Positions 42,693 to 50,336 of a DNA stretch of 64,000 nucleotides are shown piece by piece (the stretch's first letter is position 1; each line of letters opens with the position of its first letter). Made by a program: the position numbers and the translations under genes. Where the stretch lies: NCBI RefSeq assembly GCF_000385135.1, contig NZ_ARQM01000011.1, forward strand, positions 310,001-374,000, read 5' to 3'. The DNA comes from Promicromonospora sukumoe 327MFSha3.1 (GTDB lineage: Bacteria; Actinomycetota; Actinomycetes; Actinomycetales; Cellulomonadaceae). The notes under the pieces are model-generated. The model worked only from the letters and a program-made list of their open reading frames with translations. It was not told the DNA's origin and did no database searches.

Positions 42693-44181
42693 GGACCGCC
42701 TGCACCGGGACCGTATCCCGGTGGGCATCGACGCCCCCGTGATGCCGACGGCGGTGGGGATAGTCCACCTCGGCATCGGGGCGTTCCACCGCGCGCACCA
42801 GGCCGTGTACACGGAGCGCGCCGCGATCGCGACGGGCGACACCAGCTGGGGCATCCTCGGCGTCACCCAGCGGTCCGCGACGGTGCGCGACCAGCTCCGG
42901 CCGCAGGGCGGGGTGTACGCCGTGCTCACCGCGGGCGAGCAGGAGTCGTCGGTCGAGCTGATCGGCTCCGTGGTCGACGTCGCGTACCCCGCCGAGGAGA
43001 CCGAGCGCGTGCTCGCCACGATCGCGGCGCCGTCGACCCACGTGGTCACGCTGACGATCACCGAGAAGGGCTACGCGCGGCGGCCCGACGGTTCGCTGGA
43101 CACCGAGGCGGTGGCCGCCGACCTCGCGGCGCTGGCCGCGGTGACGGAGGCCGGCGCGGCCGCCGTCCGCCCGGCGGCGTCCGCCATCGGGCTGCTGGTG
43201 CGCGGGCTGGCCCAGCGCGCCGCCTCCGGTGCGCCCATCACCGTGCTGACCTGCGACAACATGGTCGACAACGGCCGGGTGCTCGAGCGCCTGGTGCGGG
43301 AGGCCGTGGACGCGGCCCTGCCCGGGATCGAGGGCGACGCGCTGCGTGCGTTCCTCGACGCGAACGTCACGTTCCCGTGCTCCATGGTCGACCGGATCGT
43401 GCCGGCCACCACGCCGGAGCAGCGCGATCAGGTGGAGCAGGCGCTCGGCGTGCGGGACGAGGGTCTCGTGGTGGGCGAGCCGTTCGCGCAGTGGGTGATC
43501 GAGGACCGGTTCGCCGGGCCGCGCCCCGCGTGGGAGGCCGCCGGCGCCACGCTCACCAAGGACGTCGCGCCGTTCGAGCAGGCCAAGCTGCGGCTGCTCA
43601 ACGGCACGCACTCGCTGGTCGCGTACTCGGGCTGGCTCGCCGGGCACTCGACGATCGCGGGCGGCGTGACGGACCCGGTGATCGCGCAGCGCGCGCGGCA
43701 GTACCTCTTCGAGGACGCGCTGCCGACGCTCACCCCGCCCGACGGCCTGGACCTGCAGCAGTACGGCGAGCAGATCCTGGCCCGGTTCGCCAACCCGCAC
43801 ACGGGCCACACCACGGCGCAGGTGGCGATGGACGGCACCCAGAAGATCCCGTTCCGCTGGGGCGGCGTGCTCGCGGACTCGCTCGCCGCCGGGCGCGAGC
43901 CGCACGGCGTGGCGTTCGGCCTGGCCGCGTGGGCCGAGTTCGTCCGACGCCGGACGCACTCCGGCGAGGGCGTCGACGACCCGCGCGCCGCGGAGCTCGA
44001 GGCCCTGGTCGACGCCGCCGAGATGCCCGGCGGTATGGACGGGCTGGGCGACGTCGCCGGGCTCGCCGGAACCGAGGAGGACCTCCGGGCCCTGCTCGCG
44101 CTCCCGGGCCTGCTGCCCGAGAACACGCCGGACAGCTTCGTCGACGCGGTGGCGGCGGAGATCGGCGCGGTGGAGCGCTGA
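42685..44181 (+). CDS. uxuB: Fructuronate reductase / mannitol dehydrogenase family
   Basis: 498 residues. The N-terminal Rossmann segment is GIVHLGIGAFHRAHQAVYT, then CDNMVDNGRVLERLV with the family's VDRIVPATT. The C-terminal KLRLLNGTHSLVAYSGWLAGH carries the catalytic Lys/Asn/His of polyol-specific long-chain dehydrogenases. It reduces D-fructuronate to D-mannonate with NADH. Fructuronate is preferred over mannitol because uxaC, aguA and a uronate-type regulator are adjacent. ATG 42685 has AAGGAG 7 nt upstream. Confidence 0.88.
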   Translation: MTEDRLHRDRIPVGIDAPVMPTAVGIVHLGIGAFHRAHQAVYTERAAIATGDTSWGILGVTQRSATVRDQLRPQGGVYAVLTAGEQESSVELIGSVVDVAYPAEETERVLATIAAPSTHVVTLTITEKGYARRPDGSLDTEAVAADLAALAAVTEAGAAAVRPAASAIGLLVRGLAQRAASGAPITVLTCDNMVDNGRVLERLVREAVDAALPGIEGDALRAFLDANVTFPCSMVDRIVPATTPEQRDQVEQALGVRDEGLVVGEPFAQWVIEDRFAGPRPAWEAAGATLTKDVAPFEQAKLRLLNGTHSLVAYSGWLAGHSTIAGGVTDPVIAQRARQYLFEDALPTLTPPDGLDLQQYGEQILARFANPHTGHTTAQVAMDGTQKIPFRWGGVLADSLAAGREPHGVAFGLAAWAEFVRRRTHSGEGVDDPRAAELEALVDAAEMPGGMDGLGDVAGLAGTEEDLRALLALPGLLPENTPDSFVDAVAAEIGAVER

Positions 44182-44257
44182 CCTGACCCGGCTGGGCTGG
44201 TTCTGGTCTGCTGATCGGTCCGGATGACCGGGCTGGTCGTCCCCCGCTGGGCTCATC

Positions 44258-44325
44258 CCCCTTTGAGGCCTAAGTTTCTTCGCTTTGACGCAGTTCAAAG
44301 CGAAGAAACTTAGGCCTCAAAGGGG
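44258..44325. repeat. Long-hairpin family B, copy 2 (31-bp perfect stem)
   Basis: 44258-44288 is exactly complementary to 44295-44325 with a 6-nt loop. Arms read CCCCTTTGAGGCCTAAGTTT and onward. It lies after uxuB in the 305-bp gap before the oxidoreductase gene, the only structure I see in the first half of that gap. Copies of the same arm are at 55886 and, diverged, at 35752. Probable terminator of the uronate operon. Confidence 0.85.
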
Positions 44326-44371
44326 ATCGGGGCGAGCCCGCCGACGCCGCCCGGGTGGGCCGGTCGGTGCG

Positions 44372-44462
44372 GGAAAGCCCTTTCCAACGGTGCGGGGCGC
44401 GGGTAGGGTGCCTGCCGACGGGTGCGACGAGATCGTGCCTGTACGGTCGGGTGATCGATCAC
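44372..44462 (+). promoter_or_regulatory. Candidate operators upstream of the Gfo/Idh/MocA gene
   Basis: GGAAAGCCCTTTCC (44372-44385) has mirrored 6-bp arms like LacI-family sites, and GTGATCGATCAC (44451-44462) is a perfect 12-bp palindrome ending 24 bp before the ATG. Assigned only by symmetry and position. Confidence 0.35.
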
Positions 44463-44486
44463 ACGCGTCGACGAGGACGGAGCAAG

Positions 44487-45581
44487 ATGAGAGTCACGAT
44501 CCTGGGCACAGGTGCCATCGCCGGAGCCCACGCACGAGCGATCGCGGACCTGCCGGCGCACGGTGTGGACGCGACCCTGGTGCACGCCGTCGACATCGAC
44601 GCGGCGCGGGCCGAGGCCTTCGCGACCGAGCACGGCGTGCCCGGGCACGGCACCTCGCTGGACGACGTGCTCGGCGACACGGACGTGCTGCACGTCTGCA
44701 CGCCGCCGGGCGTGCACGCCGACGTCGCCGTCGCCGCGCTGCAGGCGGGTGTGCACGTGGTGGTCGAGAAGCCGGCCACGCTGTCGCTCGCGGAGCTCGA
44801 CCGGATCGCGGAGGCCGAGGTCGCCTCGATGGCGTCGTTCACGCAGGTGGTGCAGCACCGGTTCGGGCACGGCGCGCGGCAGCTGCGCCGCCTGCTCGAC
44901 GACGGCGCGCTGGGTCGCCCCCTCGTCGCGACCTGCGACACGATGTGGTTCCGCGGGCCGGCGTACTTCGAGGTGCCGTGGCGCGGCCGCTGGGACACCG
45001 AGGGTGGCGGGCCGACGATGGGCCACGGCATCCACCAGTTCGACCTGCTGCTCGCCACGCTCGGGCCGTGGTCCGAGGTGACGGCGATGGCCGGGCGGCT
45101 GTCGCGGCACGTGGACACCGAGGACGTCTCGATGGCGATCGTGCGGTTCGCCAACGGTGCGATGGCGACGATCGCGAACTCGCTGCTGTCGCCGCGCGAG
45201 ACCTCCGACCTGCGGTTCGACACCGAGGCGGCGACGATCGAGCTGTCGCACCTGTACGGCTACACCGATGCCGACTGGACGTTCACGCCCGCGGCGGGCC
45301 GGGACGACGTCGGGCAGCTGTGGCAGGCGGACCCCGAGGCGCTGCCGTCGGGGCACCTGGCGCAGTTCGTGCCGACGTACCGGGCGTTCGCCGCGGGCGA
45401 GGCGCCGCCGGTCACCGTGGCGGACACGCGTGGCACGCTGGAGCTGGTCGCGGCGATCTACCGCTCGTCGTTCACGGGCGCCGTGGTCCGCGCCGGCGAG
45501 ATCGCTCCGGGCGACCCGTTCCACGAGTCCATGCGCGGCACGGGCCCGAGCTGGCCCCCGCTGAAGGCCACCCCGGCCTGA
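44487..45581 (+). CDS. Gfo/Idh/MocA family oxidoreductase
   Basis: 364 residues. The Rossmann start is VTILGTGAIAGAHARAIADL. VVVEKPATLSLAELD holds the EKP motif, and GGPTMGHGIHQFDLLLATLG has the catalytic His/Asp region. The family oxidises or epimerises sugars, inositols and uronates with tightly held NAD(P). ATG 44487 follows a weak GGAGC. The promoter palindromes and location suggest carbohydrate control; substrate unknown. Confidence 0.85.
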   Translation: MRVTILGTGAIAGAHARAIADLPAHGVDATLVHAVDIDAARAEAFATEHGVPGHGTSLDDVLGDTDVLHVCTPPGVHADVAVAALQAGVHVVVEKPATLSLAELDRIAEAEVASMASFTQVVQHRFGHGARQLRRLLDDGALGRPLVATCDTMWFRGPAYFEVPWRGRWDTEGGGPTMGHGIHQFDLLLATLGPWSEVTAMAGRLSRHVDTEDVSMAIVRFANGAMATIANSLLSPRETSDLRFDTEAATIELSHLYGYTDADWTFTPAAGRDDVGQLWQADPEALPSGHLAQFVPTYRAFAAGEAPPVTVADTRGTLELVAAIYRSSFTGAVVRAGEIAPGDPFHESMRGTGPSWPPLKATPA

Positions 45582-45690
45582 CGGCGGCCGGGCGACTGTC
45601 GACGTAGGCGCCGGCCGGGCGCGGCCTCGGGTCGCGGCACGCTGGCGGCCTGGGGGCTCGGTGCTGGTTGGCGTGGTCGGCGCGGGCGGC

Positions 45691-45748
45691 GTCGAACGGA
45701 GGCATGCTCGCTGCATGAGCGCTCATGCGCCGACGGCCCCTACGTTCG
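45691..45748. repeat. Hairpin family D, unit 1
   Basis: Outer arms GAACGGAGG / CCCCTACGTTC frame an inner perfect 16-nt palindrome GCATGAGCGCTCATGC. The unit differs from unit 2 at one position over 58 bp. Confidence 0.8.
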
Positions 45749-45833
45749 CCGCGCCGCGCCCGGCCCCCGGCGCCCGCCGCCCGCTGCCCGCCGCCCGCGG
45801 CTGCCGGCCGCCCGACCGCCGCGCGGCTCCGGC

Positions 45834-45893
45834 GTCGAACGTAGGCATGCTCGCTGCATGAGCGCTCATGCGCCGACGGCCCCTACGTTCGAC
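45834..45893. repeat. Hairpin family D, unit 2
   Basis: Near-identical direct repeat of unit 1, 143 bp downstream, with the outer arm now GTCGAACGTAGG pairing with CCTACGTTCGAC and the same inner 16-nt palindrome. Confidence 0.8.
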
Positions 45894-46018
45894 CGCCCGG
45901 GGTGCCCTGCGCCGCCCCGCATCGCTCGCCCGGCGTCGTCGTCGATCGCGCCGCCACGTCGTGTGGCACCGGCCCGAGCCGCCCGCCGCCGGAGGCAGAG
46001 CTCGGTAGCCAGTCCCGT

Positions 46019-46074
46019 CGAACGTAGGCCTGGTCGGCTCATGGCGCCTCATGAGCCGACCAGGCCTACGTTCG
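46019..46074. repeat. Hairpin family D, unit 3 (25-bp perfect stem)
   Basis: 46019-46043 pairs exactly with 46050-46074 around GCGCCT. The outer 10 bp CGAACGTAGG equals that of unit 2 but the inner arm is different (CCTGGTCGGCTCATG). Shared outside, new inside. Confidence 0.85.
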
Positions 46075-46134
46075 TCTGCCCGGAGCCGGCGCGAGCCGAG
46101 GGGGGGTTCGTTACGAATTCCTGACCCCAGGCTC

Positions 46135-46172
46135 TGGACAACGCTTCCCGTAGCGGTATTGTATCGATTCAG
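46135..46172 (+). promoter_or_regulatory. Promoter and possible rhamnose-type LacI operator
   Basis: TGGACA (46135-46140) and TATTGT (46157-46162) are 16 nt apart. TTGTATCGATTCAG (46159-46172) overlaps and follows the -10 and shares CGATTCA with the perfect palindrome at 57582, hinting at a common repressor. Confidence 0.5.
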
Positions 46173-46227
46173 TCGGCCGTCGAGGATGCAGCCGGCCACC
46201 AGAAGCAGATTGAGCAAGGAGGCTCAC

Positions 46228-47556
46228 GTGGTCCGCAGAAGCACCACCACACGGACGGCCGTCGTCCAGGTCACGGCCCTCGCGGCGGCTTCGGCCCTCG
46301 CCCTCTCGGCGTGCGGGGGCGGCCAGACCGCCTCGGCCGACGCCGCTCCCGTCGCCACCGACCGGGACATCGAGCTGTCCCTGGTCTGGTGGGGGGACGA
46401 CGACCGCGCGGCCAGGTACGAGGAGGCGGTCGCGCTCTTCGAGGAGAAGCACCCGAACATCGACGTCCAGACCCAGTTCCAGGCGTGGGACGACTACTGG
46501 ACGGCGCGCAGCACCGAGGCCGCGGGCCAGACCCTGCCGGACGTGTTCCAGATGGACCTCGCCTACATCCACCAGTACGCGTCGAACAACCAGCTCTTCG
46601 ACCTGTCGAACCAGCTCGGCGTGAACCTGAACACCGACGACTTCGACCAGACGGTGCTCGCCTCCGGCTCGGTCAACGACGGCCAGTACGGCATCCCGAC
46701 CAGCACGAACACCCTCGGCATGATGCATCACGACGACCTGCTGGACGAGCTCGGCATGGAGCCGCCGCAGGAGGGTCTGACCTGGGACGAGTACGACGCC
46801 TGGCTGCGCGAGGTCAGCGCCGCCGGTGCCGACCACGACCCGCAGATCTACGGCGGCACCGACTACACCGGGACGCTGTGGCTGTTCATCCAGTGGCTGG
46901 TGCAGCAGGGCAAGACGGCGTTCGCGGACGACGGCTCGCCGGCCTTCGAGAAGGCCGACCTGGTCGCCTGGGCCGAGCGCACCCAGCCGCTGCGCGACGA
47001 CGGCGTGTTCTTCCCCGTCGAGCGCGCCAAGCAGGTCGAGCCGCTGACCGGCATGCAGGTGGGCCAGGCCGCGACCGAGATGACCTGGGACAACATGATG
47101 GCCGGCTACTCGGCCGGTGCGGGTTCCGAGAACCTCGACCTGCTGCCGGTGCCCACGGGCCCCGACGGCTCCGCGCAGTTCTGGAAGCCGTCGATGCTGC
47201 TCTCGTCGTCGGCCACGACGCAGGAGCCCGACGCGGCTGCCGCGCTCATCGACTTCCTCGTGAACGACCCCGAGGTCGGCAAGATCTTCGGCACCTCGAA
47301 GGGTGTCCCGGCGGTCGCGGCCCAGCGGGACGCGATGGAGGTCGACGAGGGCTCGATCGACGACAAGATCGTCGGCTACGAGGAGCACGTCGCCGACCTC
47401 GTCACGGAGGACACCCCGCTGCCCGTCGAGGGTTACGGCGTGGTCGAGGCCGAGTTCAAGCGCCTGGGCGAGGAGCTGTCCTACGGCAACATCACGCCGG
47501 AGGAGTTCGCCGACCAGTGGTTCCAGAGCGCCGAATCGAACCTCGGCGGGGCGTGA
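46228..47556 (+). CDS. Sugar-binding lipoprotein, CUT1 family
   Basis: 442 residues from GTG 46228 (AAGGAGG upstream). Signal peptide with lipobox LALSAC (Cys ~30). The mature part (ELSLVWWGDDDRAARYEEAVALFEEKHP) is the classic start of family-1 extracellular sugar-binding proteins, and EMTWDNMMAGY and PSMLLSSSATTQEPDAAAALIDFL are further typical blocks. Downstream permeases, DUF624 and a PL11 lyase indicate rhamnogalacturonan oligosaccharides as ligand, as for Bacillus YesO. Confidence 0.9.
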   Translation: MVRRSTTTRTAVVQVTALAAASALALSACGGGQTASADAAPVATDRDIELSLVWWGDDDRAARYEEAVALFEEKHPNIDVQTQFQAWDDYWTARSTEAAGQTLPDVFQMDLAYIHQYASNNQLFDLSNQLGVNLNTDDFDQTVLASGSVNDGQYGIPTSTNTLGMMHHDDLLDELGMEPPQEGLTWDEYDAWLREVSAAGADHDPQIYGGTDYTGTLWLFIQWLVQQGKTAFADDGSPAFEKADLVAWAERTQPLRDDGVFFPVERAKQVEPLTGMQVGQAATEMTWDNMMAGYSAGAGSENLDLLPVPTGPDGSAQFWKPSMLLSSSATTQEPDAAAALIDFLVNDPEVGKIFGTSKGVPAVAAQRDAMEVDEGSIDDKIVGYEEHVADLVTEDTPLPVEGYGVVEAEFKRLGEELSYGNITPEEFADQWFQSAESNLGGA

Positions 47557-47558
47557 CC

Positions 47559-48545
47559 ATGTCCGCGACCACTACCGAGCGCGGCAGGGCGGCCGGGCGC
47601 GGCGGCGTGCGGGGGACGGCGGCGACGTCGTCCCCCGCGCGGGGCGGCGGCAAGCCGCAGCGCAACCGCGCCGACGTCAAGGCCGGGTACGCGTTCCTCT
47701 CCCCGTGGCTCCTGGGGTTCGTGCTGCTGACGGCCGGCCCCATGCTGATGTCGCTGTACCTCGCGTTCACCGACTACAACCTGTTCCGGGCCCCGACGTT
47801 CGTCGGCATCGACAACTTCACGGCCCTGTTCGCCGACCCGCGGTTCCTCAAGTCCGCCCAGGTGACGGCGGTCTACGTGCTGGTCGGCGTGCCGGTCAAG
47901 CTCGCCGCCGCCCTCGCGGTGGCGCTGCTGCTGAACGCCAAGCACCGGGGACAGGGCGCGTACCGCTCGATGTTCTACGCGCCGTCGCTCATCGGGGCCA
48001 GCGTCTCCGTGGCGATCGTGTGGCGCGCCATGTTCATCGACGACGGCATCGCCGACCAGGTCCAGCAGTTCTTCGGCCTCCCGGCCGGCGGCTGGGTGGG
48101 CGACCCGAGCATGACCATGCCGATGATGATCCTGCTCGCCGTCTGGCAGTTCGGCGCCCCCATGGTGATCTTCCTGGCCGGCCTGAAGCAGATCCCGGCC
48201 GAGCTCCACGAGGCCGCCGCCGTCGACGGCGCCGGGCCGATCCGCCGGTTCGTCTCCGTGACGCTGCCGATGCTCTCGCCCGTGCTGTTCTTCAACCTGC
48301 TGCTCGAGACGATCGGCGCGTTCCAGGTCTTCAGCTCGGCGTTCATCATCTCGGGCGGTACGGGTGGCCCCGCCGACTCGACGCTCTTCTACACGTTCTA
48401 CCTCTACCTCAAGGGCTTCACGGAGTTCCGCATGGGGTACGCCTCCGCCATGGCGTGGGTGCTCGTGCTCGTGGTCGGCATCATCACGGCCGTCCTGTTC
48501 CGCACCTCGCGTGCCTGGGTCCACTACACGGGAGACGTGCGATGA
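47559..48545 (+). CDS. ABC sugar permease 1 (MalF/YesP-like)
   Basis: 328 residues. A ~40-residue Gly/Arg/Thr-rich cytoplasmic N-tail leads to six TM helices (YAFLSPWLLGFVLLTAGPML first). The EAA loop is HEAAAVDGAGPIRRFVSVTLPML. A GTG at 47553 overlapping the previous stop is possible, but the ATG has better spacing to GGCGGGG. Confidence 0.9.
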   Translation: MSATTTERGRAAGRGGVRGTAATSSPARGGGKPQRNRADVKAGYAFLSPWLLGFVLLTAGPMLMSLYLAFTDYNLFRAPTFVGIDNFTALFADPRFLKSAQVTAVYVLVGVPVKLAAALAVALLLNAKHRGQGAYRSMFYAPSLIGASVSVAIVWRAMFIDDGIADQVQQFFGLPAGGWVGDPSMTMPMMILLAVWQFGAPMVIFLAGLKQIPAELHEAAAVDGAGPIRRFVSVTLPMLSPVLFFNLLLETIGAFQVFSSAFIISGGTGGPADSTLFYTFYLYLKGFTEFRMGYASAMAWVLVLVVGIITAVLFRTSRAWVHYTGDVR

Positions 48546-49444
48546 CGACAGCGACCACAACCGCCCCGCGCACCACCGTGAGCACCACGACGAGCGCGAC
48601 GGCGACCCGGCGCAAGCGCCTGCGGTCCGTCGTCTTCCACGTCCTCGTGATCGCCGTCGCCGTCGTGATCCTGTATCCCGGCGTGTGGATGGTGATGAGC
48701 TCGTTCAAGCCGAGCGGCGACATCGTCGGCAACGTGAACCTGTGGCCCGAGACCTGGACGCTCGACAACTACGCGTCCGCGTTCGCGGGCATCGGCGGCG
48801 TCTCGTTCTGGACGTTCGTGCTCAACTCGCTGATCCTCGCGGTCGGCTCGGTGGTGGGCATCGTCCTGTCGGCCACCGTCTCGGCCTACGCGTTCGCGCG
48901 GATCAACTTCCCCGGCCGGGGCGTGTACTTCGCGGTGATGATCGGCACGATGCTGCTGCCGTTCCACGTGGTGATCATCCCGCAGTACATCCTGTTCAAC
49001 TCCATGGGCCTGGTGAACACGTTCCTGCCGCTGCTGGCGCCCAAGTTCCTGGCCACCGAGGCGTTCTTCGTCTTCCTCATGGTGCAGTTCCTCCGCGGGC
49101 TGCCGCGTGAGCTCGACGAGGCCGCGCGGATCGACGGCTGCGGGCACTGGGGCATCTTCCGCCTCGTGCTGCTGCCGCTGATGCGGCCCGCGGTGATCAC
49201 CAGCTCGATCTTCGCGTTCATCTGGTCGTGGAACGACTTCCTCGGCCCGCTGCTCTACCTCAAGAGGCCCGACACGTACCCGCTGCCCATCGCGCTGCGG
49301 CTCTACGTGGACCAGACGTCGGTGTCCGACTACGGCGCGCAGATGGCCATGGCCGTGCTCGCCCTGGTGCCGGTGCTGCTGTTCTTCGTGGTGTTCCAGC
49401 GCTACCTGGTGGACGGCGTCGCCACGCAGGGCCTGAAGGGCTGA
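48542..49444 (+). CDS. ABC sugar permease 2 (MalG/YesQ-like)
   Basis: 300 residues. Thr-rich N-tail, then six TM helices. The EAA loop is DEAARIDGCGHWGIFRLVLLPLMRPA, and SIFAFIWSWNDFLGPLLYL is the MalG-type end. Coupled to permease 1 by ATGA. The operon has no ATPase. Confidence 0.92.
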   Translation: MTTATTTAPRTTVSTTTSATATRRKRLRSVVFHVLVIAVAVVILYPGVWMVMSSFKPSGDIVGNVNLWPETWTLDNYASAFAGIGGVSFWTFVLNSLILAVGSVVGIVLSATVSAYAFARINFPGRGVYFAVMIGTMLLPFHVVIIPQYILFNSMGLVNTFLPLLAPKFLATEAFFVFLMVQFLRGLPRELDEAARIDGCGHWGIFRLVLLPLMRPAVITSSIFAFIWSWNDFLGPLLYLKRPDTYPLPIALRLYVDQTSVSDYGAQMAMAVLALVPVLLFFVVFQRYLVDGVATQGLKG

Positions 49445-49449
49445 TCACC

Positions 49450-50223
49450 GTGGACGCCCAGGAGCAGAACGAGGAGACGACGGCGCCGTCGGGCCGCGGA
49501 CGGCGCACGGCCGGGGAGGGCTGGTTCCCCCTGCTGGGGGAGACCCTGCTGACCGGGCTGCTCGTGCTCGCCGGCAGCCTGCCCGTCGTGACCGCTCCGG
49601 CGGCGCTCGCCGCCGGGGCCGCGCACCTGCGCCGGCACCTCGGCGGGTACGACACCTCGGTCCGCTTGTTCTGGCGGGACTGGGCGGCGGCCGCGCGCCG
49701 GCTCTGGCTGCTGGGCGTCCTCGCCCTGGTCGCCGCGGTGACCGTGACGGTCAACACCGGGCTGACGGCGTCGGGCGCGCTGCCCGGCTCCTCGGCCGTC
49801 CGGTGGGTCACGTGGGCGGCCGCGGCCTGCGCCGCGGTGGTGCTCGTGCGGACGACGACGGCGTGGTCGGACGGCGACGCCCGGCCGGGTTCCGGGACCG
49901 ACGTCGCGCTGGGTGCGGGGTCGGGCCCAGCGGCCGACGGCGCGCTCGGTGCCCGAGTCGAGCTCGGGCCGGACGACGCGTCGGGAGCCGGGGCCGGGCC
50001 GGACAGCGACGCCGTCGGCGGTGGGACCGTGTGGCAGCTGCTGGCCCGCGGGGCAGCCCGCGCCCGCGACGAACTCACCGGATCCGCGCTGCTGCTGGCT
50101 GCCCTGGTGATGTGCGTGGTGCTCGTCTGGATGTTGACGCCGCTCGTCGTGGTGACGGGTGGCCTGCTCGGCCTGGCGGCGGTCGCCGTCGAGACCCGGC
50201 GCGTGCGGCGCCCGGTCGACTGA
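49450..50223 (+). CDS. DUF624-like membrane protein
   Basis: 257 residues from GTG 49450, 5 bp after the permease stop. About five TM helices. HLRRHLGGYDTSVRLFWRDWAAAARRLW resembles the DUF624/YesL core. A ~60-residue Gly/Asp/Ala-rich low-complexity insert (PGSGTDVALGAGSGPAADGA and onward) splits the helices and is not seen in the other copy (28178). Position after a CUT1 importer mirrors yesL in Bacillus. Function unknown. Confidence 0.65.
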   Translation: MDAQEQNEETTAPSGRGRRTAGEGWFPLLGETLLTGLLVLAGSLPVVTAPAALAAGAAHLRRHLGGYDTSVRLFWRDWAAAARRLWLLGVLALVAAVTVTVNTGLTASGALPGSSAVRWVTWAAAACAAVVLVRTTTAWSDGDARPGSGTDVALGAGSGPAADGALGARVELGPDDASGAGAGPDSDAVGGGTVWQLLARGAARARDELTGSALLLAALVMCVVLVWMLTPLVVVTGGLLGLAAVAVETRRVRRPVD

Positions 50224-50225
50224 AA

Positions 50226-50296
50226 GTGCGCCTCTACCCAGCGATTGGGCCCGGAATCACGCGAGTTCCGGGCCCAATCGCTGGGTAGAAGCGCAC
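50226..50296. repeat. Long-hairpin family A, copy 2
   Basis: Begins 3 bp after the DUF624-like stop. Arms include CTACCCAGCGATTGGGCCCG and its complement, with one mismatch near the base (CCTC/GAAG), and match the copy at 15642-15718 over almost their full length. It separates the importer operon from the PL11 gene. Confidence 0.8.
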
Positions 50297-50336
50297 GTCT
50301 TCGTGTGATCTGAGAGTTCAGAGAGGAATTCCATCC

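Larger units (their letters stand above)
45582..46227. other. 646-bp gene-free region with three related hairpins
   Basis: No frame here looks coding: the short readings repeat the peptide AHxPTxPTF on both strands because of the palindromes. It holds three hairpins with the same outer arms (see separate entries), GC-rich spacers without structure, and in the last 90 bp a promoter for the next operon. Confidence 0.7.

Noticed and set aside
44285-44330. KKLRPQRG-like peptides at the starts of frames near 44285 and 55932
   Set aside because: They are translations of the family B hairpin arm, not protein homology.
45582-46100. CRISPR-like array
   Set aside because: Only three units, each a palindrome with unequal spacing and no regular spacers or cas genes.
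45661-46217. Several small frames on both strands encoding AHAPTAPTF-like peptides
   Set aside because: The same peptide appears in both directions because the DNA is palindromic repeat; no consistent ribosome site or conserved frame.
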